DNA of 64,000 bases. It comes from JAIBJN01 sp963699495. Its GTDB lineage: Bacteria > Actinomycetota > Thermoleophilia > Gaiellales > Gaiellaceae. This document shows positions 7,815 to 15,839 of the stretch, piece by piece. Position 1 is the first letter of the stretch. Each line of letters opens with the position of its first letter. The notes below the pieces were generated by a model. It searched no databases. It had not been told where the DNA came from and worked only from the letters and a program-made list of their open reading frames with translations. The DNA lies in contig CAVOUB010000003.1 in NCBI GenBank assembly GCA_963699495.1, forward strand, positions 558,001-622,000, read 5' to 3'. Made by a program: the position numbers and the translations under genes.

Positions 7815-8351
7815 CTACCACTCCGGCAGGTCGCCCTCCCGGTAGGGACGCTCGTCGTCGTCCGGGAAACGCGCGTAGGCCTCCTTGGGCATGGGCGTCT
7901 CCTCCAGGACGCTCGCACCGTGGGCCTGCGCGACCTCGGCGACCGGGTAGAGCACCTCGGAGTCCGGCTTGCGTGCGCCGATCGCAAGGATCAGGCACGG
8001 ACCGTCGCCGGCGCCCACGAAGACGTGCTCGGTCCACGGCGGGCAATGGACGAAGTCCCAGGCGCGCAGCCTCCGCTCCTCGCCCTCGACGAGCAGCAGG
8101 CACTCGCCGGCCAGGACGAGGAAGTTCTCCTGCGCGTTCTCCCCGTGGTACATGCAGGCAGGCTGCCCCGGCTCGAGGACGGCGACGTTGACGCCGATCT
8201 CGGCGAAGCGCACATCCCCCTGGAACGAGCAGTAGCTACCGAAGACCTCGTTCTCCCACCAGCGCGCCTCGCGCGCGTTGACGACGAACCAGCCCTCACC
8301 CTGCGGGACGAGCCCGTTCTCGGTGGGCACCAGCTTTGCTTCCTCGACCAT
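7815..8351 (-). CDS. Cupin-domain protein
   Basis: 178 residues. Cupin core with MYHGENAQENFLVLAGE (box 1) and WDFVHCPPWTEHVFVG (box 2), followed by a conserved tail ending in YARFPDDDERPYREGDLPEW. ATG at 8351 has GAGAGGAGAT 4 nt upstream, which fixes the start. It is divergent from the ATP-grasp gene with a 48-nt gap. A degraded relative sits at 36719-37081. A binding or scaffold role is as likely as catalysis. Confidence 0.8.
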   Translation of the reverse strand: MVEEAKLVPTENGLVPQGEGWFVVNAREARWWENEVFGSYCSFQGDVRFAEIGVNVAVLEPGQPACMYHGENAQENFLVLAGECLLLVEGEERRLRAWDFVHCPPWTEHVFVGAGDGPCLILAIGARKPDSEVLYPVAEVAQAHGASVLEETPMPKEAYARFPDDDERPYREGDLPEW

Positions 8352-8399
8352 GCGGATCTCCTCTCGGCGGACCGCAGCAGCCTAGACTCCTCCGGTCAC

Positions 8400-9641
8400 A
8401 TGGCGACGCGCCACCTGATCGGCCTCCTGCTCGCGACCGAGGAGGACTGGCCGAGCGCGTTCGAGGCCATCCTCGGCCGGCTCGGCCCTCTGAGGTACGG
8501 CGGCGACACGCACCAGCTGGCAGCGGCGCGGATCCTCAACGAGCCGTTCGACCTCCGCTCCGCCCCGCGCTACACGCTCGTGATCGACCGGCTGTCCTGG
8601 TGGTACGACCTTCCGCGCGAGTGGCTGAAGAAGATCGCGCTCCTCGACGACGTCTACCTCCTGAACAACCCGTTCACGTTCCAGGCGATGGAAAAGCATG
8701 CCGCCTACTGCGCGATGATGCGGCTCGGGCTCCACGTGCCGGATACGTGGCTCCTTCCGCACAAGCTGCCGCCCGACAACCCCCGCTACGTGCCCATGGC
8801 CGAGCGCTACAACCCCGCGTTCGACCTCGAGCAGATCGGCGAGTCGGTCGGCTATCCCCTCTACATGAAGCCGTTCGACGGCGGCATGTGGGTCGGCGTG
8901 ACCCGGGTCTCGGGGCCCGAGGAGCTGCACGCCGCCTACGACGAGTCGGGCGAGCGCATGATGCACGTGCAGGCGAGCGTCGAGGACTACGACGTCTTCA
9001 CCCGCAGCCTCTCCATCGGGCCCCAGACGCGCGTCATGAGCTACGACCCGGGCGCGCACGGCCACTACCGCTACCAGGTCGACCGTGACTTCCTCCCGCC
9101 CGAGCTCGAACGGGAGGTCGCGGTCGTCAGCCGCCTCATCAACGCCTTCTTCCGCTGGGAGTTCAACTCGTGCGAGACGATCGTGAAGGACGGCTGCGCA
9201 TATCCGATCGACTACGCGAACGCCTCCCCCGACATCGCGCTCGTGAGCCTCCACTACTACTTCCCCTGGGCGATCAGGTCGCTGGTGGCCTGGTGTGCGT
9301 TCTGCGCCGTGAGTGCCCGCTCGATGCGACTCAACCAGCGGACGCGCGAGTACTTCGAGGTCGGCGACAGCGACGATCTCACCTACCAGGAGAAGCTCGT
9401 CCGCTACACCGAGCTCTCGGACGCGTACTTCCACGCCGACGAGTTCGAGGAGTTCTGCGCCGTCGTGCTTCCGCACCTCGACGAGCTCACGGTCGACTAC
9501 GTCGAGAGCCCCGGCTTCGACGACCTGATCGTCACGGCGATCCGCCTCGAGGTCGAGCGAGAGCGGCAGGAGGAGATGATCGAGCGCTGCCGCGGGCTCA
9601 CGCGGGCCTGGGCCGCCGACGAGCGCGGATCAGCGTCGTGA
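8400..9641 (+). CDS. ATP-grasp family protein
   Basis: 413 residues. The central part resembles ATP-grasp carboxylate-amine ligases: GYPLYMKPFDGGMWVGV provides the Lys and glycine-rich loop that clamps ATP, and MMHVQASVEDYDVFTRSL is a plausible hinge and second nucleotide contact; ANASPD lies late in the fold. The family joins a carboxylate to an amine or thiol through an acyl phosphate; the substrate here is unknown. ATG at 8400 has TAGACT 11 nt upstream and no SD site. The TGA overlaps the GTG of the GNAT gene, so the pair is translated together. Confidence 0.65.
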   Translation: MATRHLIGLLLATEEDWPSAFEAILGRLGPLRYGGDTHQLAAARILNEPFDLRSAPRYTLVIDRLSWWYDLPREWLKKIALLDDVYLLNNPFTFQAMEKHAAYCAMMRLGLHVPDTWLLPHKLPPDNPRYVPMAERYNPAFDLEQIGESVGYPLYMKPFDGGMWVGVTRVSGPEELHAAYDESGERMMHVQASVEDYDVFTRSLSIGPQTRVMSYDPGAHGHYRYQVDRDFLPPELEREVAVVSRLINAFFRWEFNSCETIVKDGCAYPIDYANASPDIALVSLHYYFPWAIRSLVAWCAFCAVSARSMRLNQRTREYFEVGDSDDLTYQEKLVRYTELSDAYFHADEFEEFCAVVLPHLDELTVDYVESPGFDDLIVTAIRLEVERERQEEMIERCRGLTRAWAADERGSAS

Positions 9642-10138
9642 GCAGCGTCCGGCGTTGTCGTGCCGACGAGCAGCCCGTCATCCTTGCGATCGTCAACGCC
9701 GCCGCCGAGGCCTATCGCGGAGTGATCCCGGAGGATCGCTGGCGCGAGCCGTACATGGATTCCGCCGAGCTCGAGAGCGAGATCGCCGAAGGAGTCGTGT
9801 TCTGGGGCTACGAGGCGGACGGCACGGTGATCGGCGTGATGGGGATCCAGCCCGTTGACGACGTCGATCTGATCCGCCACGCGTACGTCCTGCCCGGCAG
9901 CCAGCGCCACGGAGTCGGCCGCGCGCTGCTCGTGCACCTGCGGGGCCTGACCGGGCGGCGCATGCTGGTCGGCACCTGGGCGGCCGCCGACTGGGCGATC
10001 CGCTTCTATCGCCGCAACGGCTTCGAGCTCGTGTCGCCCGAGCAGAAGACCGCGCTGCTCGAGACCTACTGGACGATCCCTGACCGCCAGGTCGAGGCCT
10101 CGGTCGTGCTGGCCAATCCACCGCTCGACGAGGCCTGA
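9638..10138 (+). CDS. GNAT-family N-acetyltransferase
   Basis: 166 residues. Standard GNAT layout: YVLPGSQRHGVGRALLVHL contains the Q/R-x-x-G-x-G/A acetyl-CoA loop, and WAIRFYRRNGFELV is motif B. GTG at 9638 overlaps the preceding TGA (GTGA), indicating coupling with the ATP-grasp gene. The two may act on the same small molecule or peptide, which is inference from context only. Ends 10 nt before the convergent lipoprotein gene. Confidence 0.85.
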   Translation: MSSVRRCRADEQPVILAIVNAAAEAYRGVIPEDRWREPYMDSAELESEIAEGVVFWGYEADGTVIGVMGIQPVDDVDLIRHAYVLPGSQRHGVGRALLVHLRGLTGRRMLVGTWAAADWAIRFYRRNGFELVSPEQKTALLETYWTIPDRQVEASVVLANPPLDEA

Positions 10139-10148
10139 CGCGCGCGAT

Positions 10149-10688
10149 CTAGGAGCCGGAACGGGCTGCCTGGCAGTCCTCGTTCGACTCGAGCTCGTCC
10201 TTGAGCTCGCCGCCCTGCAGGCTCTCGAGCTGGCCGACCGAGCTCTGCAGCTCCTGCCCCATCTGGCTGAGCTGCGTGCCCGCCTGCGAGATCTTGCTGA
10301 TGAGCTCCGGGAGCGAGTCGCTGCCGCTCCCGAAGGTGGAGCGCAGGTCGTCGACCCCCGACTGGATCGTGGTCGTCATGTCGTCGACGATGCTCTTCGC
10401 CTCCTGGCCGGACTCGGTGTCGGGCGCGCCCAGCCCGCGGACATCGTCGAGAAACGACTCGGTGGCGTCGAGACCGTCGTCGACCGCGCTTTGGACAGAG
10501 TCGGCGCTCAGGTCCGACGGGCTCTGAAACTGGCTGACCGTGTCGTCGAGCGACGTTCGCCAGTCGGCCGCGGCCGAGCAGAAGTCCGACACCCACTGCT
10601 CGGACGACGACTCGTCGTCTCCGCCTCCGCCGCAGCCGGCGGCCAACACAACCACCGCGACGAGCGTTGTCCAGATCACACGGCTCAC
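10149..10688 (-). CDS. Predicted lipoprotein
   Basis: 179 residues. The N-terminus is a lipoprotein signal: hydrophobic VIWTTLVAVVVLAAG then Cys (lipobox LAAGC, residues 16-20) and a glycine/acid spacer. The mature part is Ser/Asp/Gln-rich and heptad-like, probably an extended helical protein on the outer face of the membrane. GTG at 10688 is preceded by AGGAGGAAGGAG. No enzyme motif; function unknown. Confidence 0.8.
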   Translation of the reverse strand: MSRVIWTTLVAVVVLAAGCGGGGDDESSSEQWVSDFCSAAADWRTSLDDTVSQFQSPSDLSADSVQSAVDDGLDATESFLDDVRGLGAPDTESGQEAKSIVDDMTTTIQSGVDDLRSTFGSGSDSLPELISKISQAGTQLSQMGQELQSSVGQLESLQGGELKDELESNEDCQAARSGS

Positions 10689-10824
10689 ACCGACTCCTTC
10701 CTCCTGCGATTATCCGTGCCCATGGCCCCGTCTGTCGAGTCGGACGGATTCGTCGGCCTCAAAGCGGCCCTCGAGTACTGACTGCCGCAGCTGGGCATCC
10801 TTCCTCGCGCTAAGCTCTGGCTGC

Positions 10825-11646
10825 ATGAGCGTCGAGCAGCTTCGAGTCGAGCGCCCGCCGAGGCGGGCACGGAGCGGAGCGACGGGGTCCTCCGCTACTA
10901 CGAGCTCGCGAAACGGGCGGAGTGGCAGACGTCCGACGTGCCGTGGGGCGAAATCCCACCGGTCCCGCAGGCGCGGGGCTCCGCCGAGAAGAAAGCGCGC
11001 CGAAACGACGTCTGGCGCTCGGTCATCACCCAGCAGTACCAGGCGGACATCCTGGCCGTGAAGATGGCGGCGCAGCTCCTGAACGCGGCGCCCCACCACG
11101 AGGCCCGGCTCTACTACTCGACGATGGTCCAGGACGAGTCGCGCCACGTCGAGGCGTGGCTCAAGCTGCTCGGCGAGGTGGGCGGAATGGCCGGAGCGCG
11201 ACCCCTACCTCGACGAGCTTGCGCGCATGTTCCTCGACGAGCTCGAGCTACTCGAGGAGAAGGTGTTCCTCATGCAGGTCTTCTTCGAGCGGCTGATCAT
11301 TCCGCGCTTTCGCCTGATCGCGCGCTCGTCGCGCGGGACGATCCTGGAGGACATCTGCAACCGCCTCACCATCGACGACGGCATCCACCACGGCGCCGGC
11401 ATGGCCTACGAGCGCGTCCTGCTCGAGGACTCCACGAAGCGGGTGAAGCAGCGGCTCGTGAAGGCCGCGAACCGGATGCTCCCGATCTTCGTCGAGCACT
11501 CCCTCTGGCGGCCCCCTGCACGCGCCTGGATCGGGCGGGCGATGCACGACCGCGACGTCCAGCGGCTCCGCGAGGACCTCGACGACGGCGTGCGCCTGGC
11601 GAACTCGCTCGGCCTCGACGTCAGCGACGTGCAGCTGCCCTACTAG
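10825..11646 (+). CDS. Ferritin-like/di-iron helical protein (two compensating indels)
   Basis: Three frame segments belong to one 273-residue protein. It starts at ATG 10825, shifts frame near 10854-10856 (one C apparently missing) and shifts back at 11193-11194 (one extra G). The restored product is all-helical with DESRHVEAW (an ExxH-like metal motif), an upstream Glu in HEARLYYSTMV, and a later DDGIHHGAG that would supply the second metal motif. This arrangement is typical of the ferritin-like superfamily, perhaps AurF-type oxygenases. Function is a guess beyond fold. Its 3' end overlaps the convergent YihY gene by 26 nt. Confidence 0.65.
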
Positions 11647-12484
11647 CTTCCGGCCACACGGCCGCGAGCTGCGCGCCGAAGAGGAAGATCGCCGCGCACA
11701 GGTAGACCAGGAAGAGAAAGCCGATGACGGCCGCAAGCGACCCGTAGACCAGGTTGTAGTCGGCGAAGCGCGACAGGTAGATGCCGTAGCCGAACTGGGT
11801 GACCTGGATCGCGACCGCGACGAGGAGCGCCGGGGCCCACAGGTCGGCGAACGGAGGACGCTCCGGGGGCACGTAGCGGTAGAGAAGCAGCGCCGTCGCG
11901 AAGACCAGGGCGAGGGAGACCACGAGTTGCGTCAGGTCGCCGGCAGTCGGCCCGAGCGCCTCGAGGCCGAGCGCCGATCCCAGCCTCCTGCCCACGTCCT
12001 CGACCATGCGGACGACCAGTGTCAGGGAGAAGGCGACGAGGATGAGAACTCCGGCCAGGAGGACGAGCACGAGGTCGAACGCCTTGCCGCGCCAGGCCTT
12101 CCTGCGCTCCCTGCCCCAGACGTTCGTGAGGGCGATGCGGATCGAGGCCATCATGCCGCTCCCGGCCCAGAGGACGCCCAGCAACGCAACGAGCCCGACC
12201 GCCGAGGCGGGAGTCCCGAGCCCGGCGACAGCCTCGTCGAGACGGACGCTCCCGTCGGGCGAGAGGAGCAGGTTGTCGACGGTCCACGTGACGATGTCGT
12301 CGCGCCGCTCGTCGTTCTGGATCAGGAGGCCGAAGATAGAGACGAGGAAGATCGCGAGCGGGAAGAGCGAGAAGAGCACCCGGTAGGCGATCGCCGCCGC
12401 GAGCTGGGGGCACAGGTTCAGGCTGTAGGCCGCCGCGGCCTCTCGGCCCACGTGCCAGAGGCGCCGGGAGAGCCGGGCAAGCAT
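11621..12484 (-). CDS. YihY/BrkB family membrane protein
   Basis: 287 residues with about six membrane helices. Family features: AAAIAYRVLFSLFPLAIFL near residue 30, WAGSGMMASIRIALTNVWG around 105-125, and LYRYVPPERPPFADLWAPALL before the last helices. Members were once called RNase BN but are integral membrane proteins of unknown transport or envelope function. The ATG at 12484 starts 25 residues before the first helix; no strong SD site. A second member lies at 59974-60893. Confidence 0.88.
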   Translation of the reverse strand: MLARLSRRLWHVGREAAAAYSLNLCPQLAAAIAYRVLFSLFPLAIFLVSIFGLLIQNDERRDDIVTWTVDNLLLSPDGSVRLDEAVAGLGTPASAVGLVALLGVLWAGSGMMASIRIALTNVWGRERRKAWRGKAFDLVLVLLAGVLILVAFSLTLVVRMVEDVGRRLGSALGLEALGPTAGDLTQLVVSLALVFATALLLYRYVPPERPPFADLWAPALLVAVAIQVTQFGYGIYLSRFADYNLVYGSLAAVIGFLFLVYLCAAIFLFGAQLAAVWPEASRAAARR

Positions 12485-12900
12485 GACCCGGCCTCGTTCT
12501 CCACCCGGTTACCCGTTCCTGCGAGATACTGGCGGCCCTCCCCCGCCCGATCAGGAGCTGGAGCCCAGAACGCGGATCCGCGAGCAGACGAACGCCGCCA
12601 CCTCGACCAACAGCCGTCGGCCGACAGTACGACGCGCAGGACCGCCGACCAGCCGCCAGCCACGAGCGCTACGGCCGCGACAGGCGCGCCGAACGTGTCG
12701 TGATCCGATCGACGACTCGGTCGGCGCTCCGGCCCTTCGCGGTCACCCGGCGCGATCTCGAGCGCTGGCCATGCGGGCTCGTCAGCGCCTCCTCCACCGC
12801 CCTCTGCTCGCCGCCGCCGGGCTGCTGACGGGCCACGGAAGTCGTCACGGCCTCGTCGACCTCCTGAAGAAGTGACCGACTCCCCGCGACGAGAGAGCCT
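12485..12900. other. Intergenic stretch without a recognised gene
   Basis: About 415 nt between the YihY and CYTH genes. Short open frames exist on both strands (for example ending at 12875 on plus and running 12908-12669 on minus) but none resembles a known protein, and codon bias does not choose between strands. No clear promoter or hairpin was identified. Confidence 0.5.
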
Positions 12901-13680
12901 CTAGTCACCGCCCCCGCGGGCGCGACCGGCGAAGAACTCGAGCGCCTTGCGGGTCTTCGTCTCCTGCTCGCCCGTCAGGTCGACGCCACGCTCGGAGAGG
13001 AACGCGCGCGTCGCGGCAGCAACCTGGAACGCCTCGCCCGGGGCGCACTTGGTCGAAAGCTCCAACAGGCGCGAGTCGTCCGGGTAGAGCCACATCTCCG
13101 CGACCATCTTCCGGCCGAGCTCGGGTGGCGCGAACTTGACCTTCAGGACGAAGATCGGGCCGAGGATCGCGAGGTCGTCCAGCGTGAGGCCCTCCGGTGC
13201 GTGCTCGGTGTAGAACGCACGCTGCTCCTTCGAGAACAGCTTGCGGACGGCGCGGTCCCCGGTCACGGCCTCCTTCACGCGAGGCGTCTCGAGGACGCCC
13301 TTCATCGAGCCGGAGCAGACGAAGCCGCCGGGCATGGCGTCGACCTCGACGCCGAAGCTCGGCGACGTCCTCAGCTCGGCCGGGAGCTTCTCGGGGACGA
13401 CCGGCCGGAGCTTGACGACCGAATCGTCGCCCTTGCCCTGGATCCGCCGTGCGCGCACGACCACGCCGCTCGAGTTGAGGGTCAAGTCGGGGGTGTCGAA
13501 GAAGAAGACCTGGCGGATCTGTGCGTCGAGCGGGTCGATGTCGAGCCTCTTCGCAGCCACGCGCTGGGCATCGGCGGGGACGGTCAGCTTCAGCTCGACG
13601 CTGTCCGCGTTCTTCGTCAACGCGAGTATCTCGACGAGCTGCTCGTTGGTCAGTGCCGGAGGTGTCTCGGTGGCAGCCAT
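12901..13680 (-). CDS. CYTH-like (triphosphate tunnel) domain protein
   Basis: 259 residues. Resembles the CYTH/triphosphate-tunnel-metalloenzyme fold: an early VELKL strand, FFDTPDLTLNSSGVVVRARR with the paired arginines, and VVKLRPV, the basic and acidic strands that line the tunnel. Members hydrolyse triphosphates or make cAMP; the first acidic motif here is weaker than ExExK, so activity is uncertain. ATG at 13680 is preceded by GAGGAGAGG. No partner gene is obvious. Confidence 0.6.
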   Translation of the reverse strand: MAATETPPALTNEQLVEILALTKNADSVELKLTVPADAQRVAAKRLDIDPLDAQIRQVFFFDTPDLTLNSSGVVVRARRIQGKGDDSVVKLRPVVPEKLPAELRTSPSFGVEVDAMPGGFVCSGSMKGVLETPRVKEAVTGDRAVRKLFSKEQRAFYTEHAPEGLTLDDLAILGPIFVLKVKFAPPELGRKMVAEMWLYPDDSRLLELSTKCAPGEAFQVAAATRAFLSERGVDLTGEQETKTRKALEFFAGRARGGGD

Positions 13681-13755
13681 TGCCTCTCCTCGATAGGGAA
13701 ACCGTGATTATCCCGCTCTTTGCTCCTCACATGCCTGCACACCGGCGCAAGAGGC

Positions 13756-14700
13756 TCACCTCGAGACGACGAGCTCCCTCCCGATCAGCTCGACCATGGC
13801 GAGGTCGCGATGATCGAGGTGCTGGAGGAAGACCCGCTCCACGCCGACGGCCTCGAGCGCGTCCAGGTGCTCCCTCACCTGCTCGACGGTGCCGACCACC
13901 CCGGTCTCGCGCGTCTCGGCGAGGAACGCCTCGGGGTCGGAAGCGCCGGTCACGGCAGCGGCGCGGCGCCCGCGCTCGAGAAGCTCGGCCTCGTCGACGG
14001 CGACGACGCAGGTCGTCATGAGCGAGAAGCGGAGAGTCGCCGGATCGCGACCGGCGCGCTCGCATGCCTCGTCGAGCCTCTTCCGCCGCTCGCGGAGCGT
14101 CTCGACCGCGGCGAAGGTCGTGTTGTACTCGTCGGCCCAGCGCACCGCGGGCTCGACCGTCCCCCGCCTGGCCGCCCCGCCCACGATCAGAGGCGGATGG
14201 GGCTTCTGCACGGGCTTCGGAAGCGCACGGCAGCCCTCGAGGCGGTAGTGGCGGCCGTCGAAGTCGAAGACGTCTTCGGTCCACTGCCGGTGCACGACCT
14301 CGAGCTGTTCGGCGAAGCGCTCGAGCCGGGTCGGCTGGTCCGCGAAGGGAAACCCGTACATCGCGTGCTCCGGCTCGTGCCAGCCCGCGCCGAGGCCGAG
14401 CTCGACCCGGCCGCCGGAGACGTGGTCGGCGGTGACGACGACCTTTGCCAGCTCGGACGGGTGGCGGAAGGTCGCCGGCGAGACGAGCGACCCGAGCCGG
14501 ATCCGCTCGGTCCGCGCCGCGAGCGCGGTGATCGTCGCCCAGGCGTCGAGCGCCCCACGGCCGGGGATTCCCATGACCGACGCGTAGTGGTCGGAGCGGA
14601 AGAGCCCCTCGACCCCGTTGTCCTCACACGCCCCAGCGAGCGCGACCCAGTCCTCCCAGGTCACGTCCTCCTGGCCCTCGATCATCAGGCACAGGCGCAC
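13756..14700 (-). CDS. LLM-class F420-dependent oxidoreductase
   Basis: 314 residues with a luciferase-like monooxygenase TIM barrel. Seen: FRSDHYASV, RIRLGSLVSPATFRHP, GRVELGLGAGWHEPEH and PPLIVGGAA, the conserved blocks of the F420-using branch. It would pass hydride between reduced F420 and an unknown substrate. GTG at 14700 has AGGGG about 9 nt upstream and lies 10 nt after the stop of the upstream gene (14711-15352), so the two are probably co-transcribed. Confidence 0.87.
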   Translation of the reverse strand: MRLCLMIEGQEDVTWEDWVALAGACEDNGVEGLFRSDHYASVMGIPGRGALDAWATITALAARTERIRLGSLVSPATFRHPSELAKVVVTADHVSGGRVELGLGAGWHEPEHAMYGFPFADQPTRLERFAEQLEVVHRQWTEDVFDFDGRHYRLEGCRALPKPVQKPHPPLIVGGAARRGTVEPAVRWADEYNTTFAAVETLRERRKRLDEACERAGRDPATLRFSLMTTCVVAVDEAELLERGRRAAAVTGASDPEAFLAETRETGVVGTVEQVREHLDALEAVGVERVFLQHLDHRDLAMVELIGRELVVSR

Positions 14701-14710
14701 GCCGTAGCCC

Positions 14711-15352
14711 CTATTCGCCCGGGTCTGGGAACCGGCGGACGGCGCGCCAGACCTCCGGCTCGCTGTAGTCGAGGTAGCGCGTGCGCGTCAGCCGCAGCTC
14801 GCCGTCGTCCAGGAGCCGCCCCGGGAGCGCTCCCTGGTGGAGGCGGATCTCGTGGTAGTTCCGCGGCGAGACGTCGACAGCCTCCCGGTGGAGCGGGTTC
14901 TCGCCCCATCTCGCCGGACCATCGGGCCCGGTGAAGAGGATGAGGTTCCCGTAGGAGCCCTTCACCAGCTCGAGGTCGTAGTAGCTGAGGAGGCCGTGCG
15001 CGGCGTAGGCGCTCATCTCCCCGACGAGCTGCTCCTCGAGGTCGAAGAGGAGCGCGGTCTGCGCGTCCTCCCGCGGCCGTCCGAAAAAGCCGACGACCAG
15101 GAGGTCGCGCGCCTCGATCAGCGCATGCGTCTCGGGCACGACGAGCAGGTGGCGGAGACCCGCCCCGTCCGTCTCGCGGATGACGACGTCCCTGCGGCTC
15201 TCGGCAGGCTCGTCGCACCACACCCGCGCCCGCTCGCGCTCGTGGGCGAGGAGCATCCGGAGCGCCTCTTCGTCCCGGCGCGTGTGCACGGGATCGGTGA
15301 AGGGCTTCTCGGGAACCGTCTCGTCGGCGCCAAGCTGGATCTCGTCCGCCAT
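14711..15352 (-). CDS. Conserved hypothetical protein, 213 aa
   Basis: Family not recognised. Soluble, with no signal peptide. It contains a patch rich in Tyr and Gly (around YYDLELVKGSYGN, LFTGPDGPARWGENPLHR) and a C-terminal segment with YLDYSEPEVWRAVRRFP. The pattern suggests a compact alpha/beta enzyme-like fold, but no catalytic motif is certain. ATG at 15352 follows TAGGTT by 6 nt. It probably forms an operon with the LLM oxidoreductase downstream. Confidence 0.75.
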   Translation of the reverse strand: MADEIQLGADETVPEKPFTDPVHTRRDEEALRMLLAHERERARVWCDEPAESRRDVVIRETDGAGLRHLLVVPETHALIEARDLLVVGFFGRPREDAQTALLFDLEEQLVGEMSAYAAHGLLSYYDLELVKGSYGNLILFTGPDGPARWGENPLHREAVDVSPRNYHEIRLHQGALPGRLLDDGELRLTRTRYLDYSEPEVWRAVRRFPDPGE

Positions 15353-15358
15353 GGATGG

Positions 15359-15364
15359 AACCTA
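15359..15364 (-). promoter_or_regulatory. Putative -10 (TAGGTT) before 14711-15352
   Basis: TAGGTT, 6 nt, then ATG at 15352; leaderless pattern. Confidence 0.5.
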
Positions 15365-15389
15365 ACGCAGCCTGGGCCCGCAGTCAGGG

Positions 15390-15839
15390 TCAGGCCGGGT
15401 GGATCTCGACGATCGTCGCCTTCCACGCACCGCGCGGTGCCGGGACGTCGACCGCCTCGCCGGCCTTACGACCGAGCAACACCGCCCCGAGGGGAGAGGT
15501 CGGCGAGACGGTACCGTCCCCGCCCACGCTCGAGATCTCCAGCTCCATCCTCTCGCCCGTCTCGTCCTCGACCACGACGTGCGAGCCCACGACCACGGTG
15601 TCCGAGCCCACGGACTCGACGACGACCGCCGTATCGAGCCGCGAGCGCAGGATCGTGATCCGCCGCTCGAGGAGGCCCTGCTCGTTCTTGGCCGCGTGGT
15701 ACTCGAAGTTCTCGGAGAGATCGCCGTGGCCGCGCGCGACCGCTATCGCCTGCACGACCTCCGCCCGCTTCGGCCCCTCGAGCTCGGCGAGCTCGGCGGC
15801 CAGTCGGTCGTGCTGCTCCGGAGTGAGCTGCTCGTCCAT
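15390..15839 (-). CDS. greA: Transcription elongation factor GreA
   Basis: 149 residues. GreA/GreB rescues backtracked RNA polymerase by inserting an N-terminal coiled coil into the secondary channel and provoking transcript cleavage. The acidic tip motif is intact (RGHGDLSENFEYHAAKNEQ, residues ~35-53) and the C-terminal FKBP-like domain has SPTSPLGAVLLGRKAGE. The start is ATG at 15839, whose ATGA overlaps the stop of typA. A longer frame upstream is only typA in another phase. Translationally coupled to typA. Confidence 0.94.
   Translation of the reverse strand: MDEQLTPEQHDRLAAELAELEGPKRAEVVQAIAVARGHGDLSENFEYHAAKNEQGLLERRITILRSRLDTAVVVESVGSDTVVVGSHVVVEDETGERMELEISSVGGDGTVSPTSPLGAVLLGRKAGEAVDVPAPRGAWKATIVEIHPA

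Noticed and set aside
12718..12735. Fifteen-base match (GGTCGGCGCTCCGGC) to the dispersed element
   Set aside because: Only one block matches and the flanks do not; could be chance in GC-rich DNA.
12669..12908. 79-codon minus-strand frame in the 12.5-12.9 kb gap
   Set aside because: No ribosome site, no recognisable motif, and codon bias is no better than on the opposite strand.
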